A stretch of 6,258 bases of DNA from Akkermansia sp. (GTDB lineage: Bacteria > Verrucomicrobiota > Verrucomicrobiia > Verrucomicrobiales > Akkermansiaceae), in NCBI GenBank assembly GCA_017379255.1, contig JAFNWZ010000104.1, positions 1 to 6,258 on the forward strand, in the 5' to 3' direction. Both the position numbers and the translations under genes were made by a program. A model generated the notes under the pieces. The model was not told the DNA's origin and did not search any database. It was given only the letters and a program-made list of their open reading frames with translations. This document shows, one piece after another, positions 1 to 6,106 of this stretch (its first letter is position 1; each line of letters begins with the position of its first letter).

Positions 1-1388
1 CCGCCGGTCTTGTTGGCCAGGTTCATGAGCAACTTGGTGCGCTCACGAGCCTGCACATTCTCGTAAGTGTTGGTGCGCAGGGCGGGGTCGAAATCCAGGT
101 CTTTGAAATGCAGCAGGCAGGCTTCTTTGATATTTACCTCCTTGAACGTGCAACCCAGCAGCTGAATCATCTTCACGGCGTTGTTATATGTGCGCCCCGT
201 AGTGCCGAACCCGGGCATCGTAAGCGCAAGAATACAATCATTACTGCGGCCCAGCAGCTTGCAGGCGCGGTCGCACACAAGGAGTGCCAGCGTGCTGTCC
301 AGACCGCCGGAAACACCGATGACGAGCGTCTTTGCATACGCGCATTCGATGCGTTTGGCAAGGGCGGCTGCCTGGATATTGAGAATCTCCTCGCAGCGGG
401 CGGCGGCATCTGCCCCGCAGGGCACAAAGGGGCGCGCCGGCAGGTGCGCATACGCCAGATCACAAGGCCTTTCCTCCACCCGGCAGATGACCCGGCGGGG
501 AGCCGGCCATTCACCAAGCAGCAGATTTTCGCGGAACGAGCTCTCACTCATCCGCGCCGCAGAAAGGCGCTGCATGTCCACATCCGCATATATCACGCTG
601 AGTTCCCGGCAGAACGGCATATTCTGCGCGGCCAGACGCCCATTCACGGCAATGCAGGCAGAGCCACCGCATACTCCGTCCTGCGTGCTTTCGCCCACAC
701 CGGCACCGGCATGCACATAGGCCGCCACACAGCATCCGCTGCGGGCCTGCACCATGTTGCGGGTGTAGTCAGCACGCCCGGCCAGCGCCAGCGGCGCTGC
801 GGGATTCAGAATCACCCGTGCCCCCTGCAGTGCCAGGCGGGTAGAGGGCGGCAGCAGGGCGGTTGCATCATCCCCGATTTCTATGCCGAAGTTCAACTCA
901 TCCCCAGCGTCGAAAACCAGGTCTGTGCCGATAGGAATATTAAAGAAATTACCAAAAAGCCTTACCTCCGTGCGGGTCAGCATGCCAGCCGGTGAAAACT
1001 GGCGGCGCTCATAGCTCTCCCGCTTATCCGGAATAATGCTCTTGGGCACAAAACCACGCACAAAACCGCCCTGCACTACCGCGGCCACGTTGAAAAGCAT
1101 ATCGTCCAGCATCACCGGCAGGCCTACCACAGAAACCATGGGAAGGTCTGCAGTCTCTTCAGCAAAGCGGCACAAGGCCGATTCTGCCGCTTTGAGCAGG
1201 CGCGGCTGGCTGAACAAATCAGCACAGCTGGCAGAAGTGAGGCACAGCTCCGGAAACACCACTACCGAAGCTCCACCGCGGGAGGCCTCCTGTGCAGCAG
1301 CCACCAGCTTATCCGTGTTAAAATCCACATCTGCCACGCGCACTTGCGGAACCGCAGCAGCCAGACGGTAATATCCGTATGTACTCAT
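1..1388 (-). CDS. nadE: NAD+ synthetase, glutamine-type two-domain form (3' end outside window)
   Basis: NadE converts nicotinic acid adenine dinucleotide to NAD+ with ATP, in the cytosol. The frame is open for 462 codons from ATG at 1388 to the left edge. The family is usually about 640-690 residues, so roughly 200 C-terminal residues are missing. The N-terminal nitrilase-fold glutaminase domain shows the triad Glu in VVFPELCLT (E47) and the triad Lys in FVPKSIIPD (K116). At the expected nucleophile, GIEIGDD replaces the family's GVEICED, so Cys is Gly172. SGCCVAAYVHAGAG (from S217) matches the later conserved SARCxAAYVYA segment. The ATP-pyrophosphatase domain has the P-loop SGGLDS at 360-365, then TMPGFGTTGRTYNNA and TYENVQARERTKLLM, all typical. 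The start is supported by the family-like opening YGYYRLAAAVPQV. A weak AGGA lies 4 nt upstream. It is divergent from the MerR gene. Identity is near certain, but glutamine use is doubtful. Confidence 0.96.
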   Translation of the reverse strand, partial: MSTYGYYRLAAAVPQVRVADVDFNTDKLVAAAQEASRGGASVVVFPELCLTSASCADLFSQPRLLKAAESALCRFAEETADLPMVSVVGLPVMLDDMLFNVAAVVQGGFVRGFVPKSIIPDKRESYERRQFSPAGMLTRTEVRLFGNFFNIPIGTDLVFDAGDELNFGIEIGDDATALLPPSTRLALQGARVILNPAAPLALAGRADYTRNMVQARSGCCVAAYVHAGAGVGESTQDGVCGGSACIAVNGRLAAQNMPFCRELSVIYADVDMQRLSAARMSESSFRENLLLGEWPAPRRVICRVEERPCDLAYAHLPARPFVPCGADAAARCEEILNIQAAALAKRIECAYAKTLVIGVSGGLDSTLALLVCDRACKLLGRSNDCILALTMPGFGTTGRTYNNAVKMIQLLGCTFKEVNIKEACLLHFKDLDFDPALRTNTYENVQARERTKLLMNLANKTG

Positions 1389-1402
1389 ATTGTCCTGCCG
1401 AT

Positions 1403-1430
1403 ATTCTGCCAGATTACGCCGGAAAGTCAA
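1403..1430 (-). promoter_or_regulatory. Predicted sigma70-type promoter of nadE
   Basis: On the minus strand TTGACT (1430-1425) is followed after 16 bp by CAGAAT (1408-1403), with a TG one base before it (extended -10). The predicted transcription start is near 1396, leaving a leader of only about 8 nt before the nadE ATG. Identified by eye from consensus only. Confidence 0.5.
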
Positions 1431-1503
1431 TCATCTAGCGCGCGTGGCATTATTTTTCTCCACTGTTTGAACGAAATCCTGCAGAAAGCATCACACATTA
1501 TGC

Positions 1504-1532
1504 TTGACCACGCTCTAGAAATATGTAAGAAT
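1504..1532 (+). promoter_or_regulatory. Predicted promoter of the MerR gene and mini-protein
   Basis: TTGACC (1504-1509) and AAGAAT (1527-1532) are separated by 17 bp, with TG at 1524-1525 giving an extended -10. The predicted start is near 1539, giving a leader of about 23 nt without a clear Shine-Dalgarno sequence. The spacing is not the long 19-20 bp typical of MerR-activated promoters. The rest of the 173-bp nadE/merR gap (1389-1561) holds nothing else I can support. Confidence 0.45.
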
Positions 1533-1561
1533 GCCGCGTTCGCGTCTCATCTTAAAAAGCC

Positions 1562-2101
1562 ATGAAATATAGCATTTCAGCATTATCCCGCAAAACCGGA
1601 CTTTCCATACACACACTGCGTTACTACGAAAAAGAAGGTTTGCTGCGTTATGTAGAGCGGACCGAATCCGGACGCCGGGTGTATGGTGAAGCCAGCATGG
1701 GATGCCTGCTGGGTGTATTGTGCATGAAACAGGCCGGAATGACCCTGCCGCAGATTAAAGCCTTCATGGATGTCACCATTGAGGGGGTTTCCACGCTTCC
1801 CAAGCGCCTGGAAATGATGGAGAATGCGCGCGAGCAACTCAAAAAGCTCAAGGATGCCGTAGACCGCGGTCTCCAGCTGGCAGATTTCTTTATTGGAGGT
1901 TGCCGCAATGCCATGGAAGCGCTTGAAAACGGCGCCGACCCTGAAGCCGCCTTCCCCTACATCACCCGCGATGGCATTATCGAGTTTCCCTTCCAGCTGA
2001 CGGAAGATGGACGACTGGAGCCCGATACTCCGCCTGAAGATTTCGAAGTCTCGGTTTCCCGCCGACGCAAAACGAAGCCCCAACCCAAGAACAAAATATG
2101 A
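1562..2101 (+). CDS. MerR-family transcriptional regulator
   Basis: This 179-residue cytoplasmic DNA-binding protein has a classic MerR N-terminal winged helix-turn-helix. SISALSRKTGLS (4-15) is followed by the signature TLRYYEKEGLL (18-28) and wing residues GRRVY (37-41), then GMTLPQIKAFMD (59-70). A charged helix at about 82-108 (MMENAREQLKKLKDAV) fits the antiparallel dimerisation coil. The C-terminal part (about 115-179) is not one I recognise and ends in a lysine/arginine-rich tail. Cysteines at 48, 54 and 114 do not form a recognisable metal-binding loop, so the inducer is unknown. The ATG is chosen because the HTH begins right after it and an in-frame upstream start is not needed. The stop overlaps the next start (ATGA), implying co-translation. 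It may control itself and the mini-protein, or the divergent nadE; the sequence does not say which. Confidence 0.9.
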   Translation: MKYSISALSRKTGLSIHTLRYYEKEGLLRYVERTESGRRVYGEASMGCLLGVLCMKQAGMTLPQIKAFMDVTIEGVSTLPKRLEMMENAREQLKKLKDAVDRGLQLADFFIGGCRNAMEALENGADPEAAFPYITRDGIIEFPFQLTEDGRLEPDTPPEDFEVSVSRRRKTKPQPKNKI

Positions 2102-2238
2102 AAGAACTCGCAAAATGGGCCCCCTTAGGCGGTGCAGTCTGCCTCATTGTGGCTGCTTTCATCATTGGCCGCAACTCCCGCCGCGATGTGCGTGAGATTT
2201 ACGGCATGATTGATCATTATGACAAGATGGGTAAGTAA
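2098..2238 (+). CDS. Small single-pass membrane protein (46 aa), coupled to the MerR gene
   Basis: The short frame begins at the ATG inside the ATGA overlap with the MerR stop and ends at TAA 2236-2238. It encodes 46 residues. A short N-terminal stretch (MKELAKW) leads into a hydrophobic segment at about 9-24 (PLGGAVCLIVAAFIIG). A basic then mixed-charge tail (RNSRRDVREIYG...) follows, with several Arg/Lys directly after the membrane segment. By the positive-inside rule the tail is probably cytoplasmic and the N terminus outside. There is no signal-peptidase site or lipobox. I do not recognise the family. The one-base-step overlap, the plausible membrane topology and the hairpin soon after its stop support it as a real gene. 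It is short enough that chance cannot be excluded. Confidence 0.62.
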   Translation: MKELAKWAPLGGAVCLIVAAFIIGRNSRRDVREIYGMIDHYDKMGK

Positions 2239-2262
2239 CCCCACTTCCATACCTCTTCAGCG

Positions 2263-2294
2263 GTGCGCTGCCTGCAACCATGCAGACAGCGCAT
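2263..2294 (+). terminator. Hairpin between convergent units, probable terminator
   Basis: An inverted repeat has arms 2264-2276 and 2281-2293 (TGCGCTGCCTGCA and TGCAGACAGCGCA), with a 4-nt loop and one internal mismatch. An outer G-T pair (2263/2294) may extend it. In plus-strand RNA the mismatch is C-A and the stem is followed by a short T-rich stretch (CTTTGT). In minus-strand RNA the same position is a G-U wobble, giving a full stem, but no U-run follows. It lies 24-26 nt after the mini-protein stop and 7-8 nt beyond the flavoprotein stop, so it could serve both directions. Confidence 0.55.
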
Positions 2295-2301
2295 CTTTGT
2301 A

Positions 2302-3339
2302 TCAAAATAGATGCAATACAGCCCCGGGGTGGAAAGGTGAAATACTATCCTCTCTTGCCAGGCGTACCTTTCGCCCCCACTCTGCATCAGCAAGCAGAGC
2401 CCGGCCCACGGCGACCAAATCAAATTCCCGGGCCACCAGGCTGCGCACCAGCTGCTGCAGACTGTCTGCCCGCAAGCCCACACCGCCTTCCGCAATCACA
2501 GGGCGCTGGGAGAGCATCCTTACCCAGCAGGCCATGTTCAATGGACTGCCGGCAAATGCCGGGAAATGAACCATTTCCCCCACACAGGCAAAAATATCAA
2601 CCCCGGCAGCACACAACGCTGAAACAAGTTGCTCCAGCTCCTGGGGCGAATCTGCGCAATGCTCCGGCAGGCGGAAAAGAATGGGGAACCGACTCCCCAC
2701 CGCCTTGCGGACTGCGTGCACAAGCTCGCAGGCAAACCGCGCACGCGATACCATATCACCGCCATATTCATCATGCCTGCGATTGGTTTCCGGATGCAGG
2801 AACTGCTCCACCAGACCGGCGCCATCCACAACTACTCCGTCAAAGCCCAGCAGGCGCGCAGAAGCCGCCGCCCGAGCAAAATCAAGGGCAATGTTCCTGA
2901 TATTCTCTTTGTTCATTGTCTCCCCGCGCTGTTGCAGGCTTCCCGGGTCTATCCCCGAAGGACCTGCTGCCTCTTCACCAGGATGCAGCATTCCCGCATG
3001 AAAAAGCAGAGGTGCCATCTTGCACCCAGTCCTGTGCACGGCGCGGCAGATGCCTTTCCACGCACGCAGAGCGGCACCGCCATAAAAATGCGCCATTCCT
3101 TCATCCAGCGAAGCCGTGGCATTCACCGCCACTGGCTCCGAGATAATCAGCCCCAGTTCCTGCGCTGCCCGCCGGCTGTAATACAGCAGCATTTCCACCG
3201 TGGGCATCCCAGCATCTGCAAATAAACGCAGCACGGGAGCCATGACAAGCCGCGTGGGCAGCTGAAGCTTCCGGTGCGTAAAGGGGCGGAACAACAAGTC
3301 AATATCGCGCAAGGCCAGGGCTGTAGTCGGGAGTTTCAT
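2302..3339 (-). CDS. Old Yellow Enzyme-like NADH:flavin oxidoreductase, atypical active site
   Basis: This 345-residue, probably cytosolic TIM-barrel FMN protein has normal length for the family (YqjM-type about 340). Family landmarks are LFRPFTHRKLQLPTRLVMAP (16-35), a degenerate LLFHAGMLHP (111-120, usually QLxHAGR), and MNKENIRNIALDFARAA (142-158). GFDGVVVDGAG (165-175), HPETNRRHDEYGG (182-194), the barrel-strand Arg in ILFRLPE (R223), VIAEGGV (281-287) and the phosphate-binding VGRALLAD (311-318) follow. The substrate-binding HxxH/N pair is D172 and G175 here. The Cys/Tyr of the MCMYS-type segment are Leu, and the FMN-contacting Gln before HAG is Leu. FMN binding is therefore likely, but classical ene-reductase chemistry is uncertain. 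It is monocistronic, convergent with the MerR operon and divergent from the KH gene. No Shine-Dalgarno precedes the ATG at 3339. Confidence 0.88.
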   Translation of the reverse strand: MKLPTTALALRDIDLLFRPFTHRKLQLPTRLVMAPVLRLFADAGMPTVEMLLYYSRRAAQELGLIISEPVAVNATASLDEGMAHFYGGAALRAWKGICRAVHRTGCKMAPLLFHAGMLHPGEEAAGPSGIDPGSLQQRGETMNKENIRNIALDFARAAASARLLGFDGVVVDGAGLVEQFLHPETNRRHDEYGGDMVSRARFACELVHAVRKAVGSRFPILFRLPEHCADSPQELEQLVSALCAAGVDIFACVGEMVHFPAFAGSPLNMACWVRMLSQRPVIAEGGVGLRADSLQQLVRSLVAREFDLVAVGRALLADAEWGRKVRLAREDSISPFHPGAVLHLF

Positions 3340-3347
3340 ATACGGGC

Positions 3348-3376
3348 ATATTAAACACTATTCATCTATCATACAA
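3348..3376 (-). promoter_or_regulatory. Weak candidate promoter of the flavoprotein gene
   Basis: On the minus strand TTGTAT (3376-3371) and TAATAT (3353-3348) are 17 bp apart. This would place the start near 3341, almost at the ATG. A better -10 hexamer, TATGAT (3373-3368), overlaps this region but lacks a well-spaced -35; it would give a leader of about 22 nt. Neither choice is strong. Confidence 0.25.
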
Positions 3377-3426
3377 GGGGTTAGAATAACAATTCGGCAC
3401 TGCGGCCGGGCGGACGCGATAGACAC

Positions 3427-3455
3427 TTGACAGCCAGCCGCATATTCAGTAAAGT
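3427..3455 (+). promoter_or_regulatory. Predicted promoter of the KH-priA operon
   Basis: A perfect -35 TTGACA (3427-3432) is followed after 17 bp by TAAAGT (3450-3455). The predicted start is near 3462, only about 5 nt ahead of the KH-protein ATG at 3467. This implies a leaderless or almost leaderless mRNA with no room for a Shine-Dalgarno. Confidence 0.55.
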
Positions 3456-3466
3456 ATGAGCCAGAT

Positions 3467-3745
3467 ATGATGCCCCAGCTTACAGAATCCATAGGAAAAT
3501 ATCTGCTCGCCGCGGTTTCTCCGCTGATTCGTCATCCCGAGAATGCCGAGCTGCGGGTAGCGGCCACCCCTGCCGGGGATATGCTGCGTTTCCGCCTTGT
3601 GCTGGAGCAGGCAGACGTGGCCAGAGTCATTGGCCGCAACGGCATGACGGCATCTGCCATTCGCTCGCTCGCCAAGGCAGCTGGCGAAAAAGCCGGTATC
3701 AAGGTGGTGGTGCACATCCTCTCCAAAGAGGAAGCCGAAGCCTGA
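3467..3745 (+). CDS. khpA: KhpA-type KH-domain RNA-binding protein
   Basis: This 92-residue cytoplasmic protein is a single type II KH domain. The family opens with an 'L-x-E-x-I-x-K-x-L' helix, seen here as LTESIGKYLLAAV (5-17), then IRHPENAELRVAA (21-33). The strand FRLVLEQADVARVIG (42-56) runs into the RNA-binding GxxG loop GRNG (56-59). IRSLAKAAGEKAGIKVVVHIL completes the domain, and the last residues are acidic. Known KhpA proteins pair with KhpB and bind many RNAs; that partner is not in this window. Usual KhpA neighbours are rpsP/rimM. Here it sits 2 nt upstream of priA, so the two are almost certainly cotranscribed. The first ATG (3467; another at 3470) is required because the domain begins within five residues of it. 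The ATG at 3456 hits a stop after four codons. The symbol is given by family resemblance. Confidence 0.87.
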   Translation: MMPQLTESIGKYLLAAVSPLIRHPENAELRVAATPAGDMLRFRLVLEQADVARVIGRNGMTASAIRSLAKAAGEKAGIKVVVHILSKEEAEA

Positions 3746-3747
3746 AT

Positions 3748-6018
3748 ATGCCACGCGACTTTGCCATGCAGGAGCTATTTGAAGAACTGCCTGCACCCCA
3801 GCCCGCCGCCCGTGTACTGGTAGACGGACTCAATGATATGGTGCTGGATTATGCGATTCCGGCAGGAATGCAAGGCGTGACCCGAGGCTGCCGGGTAGAG
3901 GTGCCACTGCGTGCACGCAATGCCTCGGGCACCGTGCTGGCACTGGTGCAACCAGAGCCGGAATGGGCGGGGCGCCTGCGCCCGCTGCGCAGACTGGTCA
4001 ACGAAGAACCGGTGGTGTCCCCTGCCCTTATGGATCTGGCAGAATGGGCGGCGCGTTACTACGCCGTCCCTGTTGAACAGATGATTCGCTGCATTGTTCC
4101 GGAACCAGTGCGCCAGGAGCGCCACGAGGAAAAGACCCGCAAAGTAGTAGTGCTGCAGGACTGGCCGGATGATGACACCTTGAACAAAATAAACCGCAGG
4201 GCTCCCCGTCAGGCTGCCATTCTACGCTATCTGCATGCCAGTGCAGACAAGCGCGAACCGTTGGTAGATTTAGGAGGCTCCCCGGCTCTTGCGCCCTGCC
4301 GCGCTCTCGAAAAAGCAGGCTACGTGAGAATTGAGGAAGAAGCCGTACACCGCGACCCGGCAGGAACAGAAGCGTTTGCCCCCACCTCAGCATTGCAGCT
4401 CAATGAAGAACAAGCCGCGGCTCTTCAATATATAAACTCGGTATTCGACGAAGGCAGGACCCACCCCATCCTCCTGCAAGGCGTGACCGGCAGCGGCAAG
4501 ACCGAAGTGTACCTCCAGGCAGCCCAGCGCGCCATGGATCAAGGCAAGGGCGTGCTCATCCTCGTGCCGGAAATCTCACTGACGCCGCAGACCATGGCGC
4601 GATTCAAAGGACGCTTTGCCAGCGCTCCGGGAAGCGTGGCCATTCTGCACAGCGCCATGAGCGATGGCGAGCGCTTTGATGAATGGCACGCTATTCACCG
4701 CGGAAAGGCCCGCATTGCTATCGGCCCGCGCTCTGCTGTATTTGCGCCGGTGCAGAACCTCGGGCTTATCATCGTTGACGAAGAGCACGATTCCTCCTAC
4801 AAACAGGAAAACAGCCCGCGTTATCACGGCCGGGACCTCGCCGTGCTGCGCGCTAAACTGGAGGGCGCAGCCATCGTGCTCGGCTCTGCCACTCCTTCGC
4901 TCGAATCGCTTTATAATGTACAGCAGGGCAAATACACCATGCTGCGCATGGATAAACGCGCAGACGGCCAGCGCCTGCCACTCACCCGCGTGCTCGATAT
5001 GCGCAGCGAGCCCAAGGATAAGCGGAACCTCGGCATTCTCTCGGAGCGACTCCGCATGGCAATAGATGAACGCCTGACCAAGGGCGAACAAATCATCCTG
5101 CTCCTCAACCGGCGCGGTTTTGCCCGGGCTCTGCAATGCCCGGAATGCGGCTACACAGCCAACTGCGAACACTGTGCCCTGCCCATGACTTACCACGCCA
5201 CGGAAAACAGACTGGTATGCCATATCTGCGGCTACCGCCAGATGGTTCCGAACCGTTGTCCGGAATGCCACACGGCCAATATCACACTGGAGGGGTACGG
5301 AACGCAGAAAGTGGAGGCCGTGCTGCGGCGCTGTTTCCCCCAGGCCCGCTTGCAACGCGTTGATGCAGATGTAACAACACGCAAGAATGCCCTGCGTGAT
5401 ATTCTGGCCGATTTCCGAGCGCACCGGACCGATATTCTGCTGGGAACCCAGATGATATCCAAAGGACTGGATTTTCCGGGAGTCACGCTCGTAGGGGTGC
5501 TCAATGCTGATTTAGGGCTTAACATCCCCGACCCGCGAGCCGCCGAACGCACCTTCCAGCTGCTCACGCAGGTGGCAGGACGCGCCGGCCGGGGCGATTT
5601 AGACGGAGAGGTTATCATTCAGACCTACAATCCGCAAGCAGCCGCCATCCAGTTTGCCCGCAGGCATGATACTGATGGTTTTGCAGAAACAGAACTGGAA
5701 CTGCGCCAGCACATGAACTTTCCGCCGTACTGCCACATGGCGGTGATAACGGCTCGTAGTGAACAGGAAGAGCTGGCGGCGCTCGCCATGGAAACCCTTC
5801 ACAAGCATCTGCTGGCTGCATTACCACCACAAGTCCAGCTCAGCCCCCCGCTCCCGGCACCACTGGCCAAAGCGTATGGGCAGTTCCGCTACCAATGCAC
5901 ACTGAAAGCCCCCGGTGCACGGATTCTTTCCGATATATGCAGCCGGGAGATTGCCGCCATGAATTGTGGCGAAGGTGTTGTGATTTCGCTCGATATCGAT
6001 GCCTATTCGTTTATGTAG
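3748..6018 (+). CDS. priA: Primosomal protein N', replication-restart DNA helicase PriA
   Basis: PriA recognises stalled or collapsed replication forks, unwinds DNA 3' to 5', and loads the replicative helicase. At 756 residues it is slightly longer than E. coli PriA (about 730). The N-terminal 3'-DNA-binding domain is at about 20-115 (ARVLVDGLNDMVLDYAIP onward), with a winged-helix region to about 215. Helicase lobe 1 has Walker A GVTGSGKT (245-252), EISLTPQ, the DEEH box (344-347) followed by DSSYKQ, and GSATPSLES. Eight zinc-binding cysteines are all present: 464, 467, 473, 476, 491, 494, 504 and 507. Lobe 2 has GTQMISKGLDFP (566-577) and QVAGRAGR (608-615). The C-terminal domain ends in DIDAYSFM. 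All key residues look intact. ATG 3748 follows the KH stop by 2 nt; M7 is an alternative start. GAGG lies rather far upstream (about 15 nt), so translation is probably coupled to the KH gene. No terminator is seen before the next promoter. Confidence 0.97.
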   Translation: MPRDFAMQELFEELPAPQPAARVLVDGLNDMVLDYAIPAGMQGVTRGCRVEVPLRARNASGTVLALVQPEPEWAGRLRPLRRLVNEEPVVSPALMDLAEWAARYYAVPVEQMIRCIVPEPVRQERHEEKTRKVVVLQDWPDDDTLNKINRRAPRQAAILRYLHASADKREPLVDLGGSPALAPCRALEKAGYVRIEEEAVHRDPAGTEAFAPTSALQLNEEQAAALQYINSVFDEGRTHPILLQGVTGSGKTEVYLQAAQRAMDQGKGVLILVPEISLTPQTMARFKGRFASAPGSVAILHSAMSDGERFDEWHAIHRGKARIAIGPRSAVFAPVQNLGLIIVDEEHDSSYKQENSPRYHGRDLAVLRAKLEGAAIVLGSATPSLESLYNVQQGKYTMLRMDKRADGQRLPLTRVLDMRSEPKDKRNLGILSERLRMAIDERLTKGEQIILLLNRRGFARALQCPECGYTANCEHCALPMTYHATENRLVCHICGYRQMVPNRCPECHTANITLEGYGTQKVEAVLRRCFPQARLQRVDADVTTRKNALRDILADFRAHRTDILLGTQMISKGLDFPGVTLVGVLNADLGLNIPDPRAAERTFQLLTQVAGRAGRGDLDGEVIIQTYNPQAAAIQFARRHDTDGFAETELELRQHMNFPPYCHMAVITARSEQEELAALAMETLHKHLLAALPPQVQLSPPLPAPLAKAYGQFRYQCTLKAPGARILSDICSREIAAMNCGEGVVISLDIDAYSFM

Positions 6019-6025
6019 TTCTGGG

Positions 6026-6054
6026 TTGACTAGAAGTAAAACTACTGCTAGAAT
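6026..6054 (+). promoter_or_regulatory. Strong predicted promoter downstream of priA
   Basis: TTGACT (6026-6031) and TAGAAT (6049-6054) are separated by exactly 17 bp, with TG at 6046-6047 forming an extended -10. Each hexamer is one base from consensus. It begins 8 nt after the priA stop. The predicted start is near 6061, giving a leader of about 46 nt to the ATG at 6107. The leader shows no Shine-Dalgarno and no structure I can support. Confidence 0.65.
6030..6051. repeat. Imperfect inverted repeat in the promoter spacer, operator candidate
   Basis: CTAGAAGTA (6030-6038) and TACTGCTAG (6043-6051) form 9-bp arms with one mismatch around a 4-bp AAAC centre. The repeat fills the whole spacer, overlapping the end of the -35 and the first three bases of the -10. 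A dimeric regulator bound there would block RNA polymerase. There is no T-run after it, so a terminator role is unlikely. Confidence 0.45.
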
Positions 6055-6106
6055 GTGTGGGCAGCGTGACTCTATGCGTGAAGAATAAAACGAATACTCA
6101 GACAAC

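Noticed and set aside
108..995. Long plus-strand open frame of 295 codons
   Set aside because: It lies wholly inside nadE on the opposite strand. Its translation is low-complexity and matches no family, while the nadE frame shows continuous conserved motifs.
1389..1561. Riboswitch or leader RNA upstream of nadE or merR
   Set aside because: The predicted leaders are about 8 and 23 nt, too short, and no conserved aptamer core is visible.
1583..2113. Minus-strand open frame of 176 codons opposite the MerR gene
   Set aside because: The plus-strand frame has an unmistakable MerR helix-turn-helix; the antisense frame has no recognisable features.
2280..2900. Plus-strand open frame of 206 codons
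   Set aside because: It is antisense to the flavoprotein gene and rich in Pro/Ala/Arg, as expected for a shadow of a GC-rich gene.
4576..5424. Minus-strand open frame of 282 codons
   Set aside because: It is antisense to the priA helicase core, which carries every expected motif. The antisense peptide has no recognisable domain.
6030..6051. Terminator for priA
   Set aside because: The arms are AT-rich with a mismatch and no T-run follows. The repeat coincides with a promoter spacer, so an operator is the better reading.
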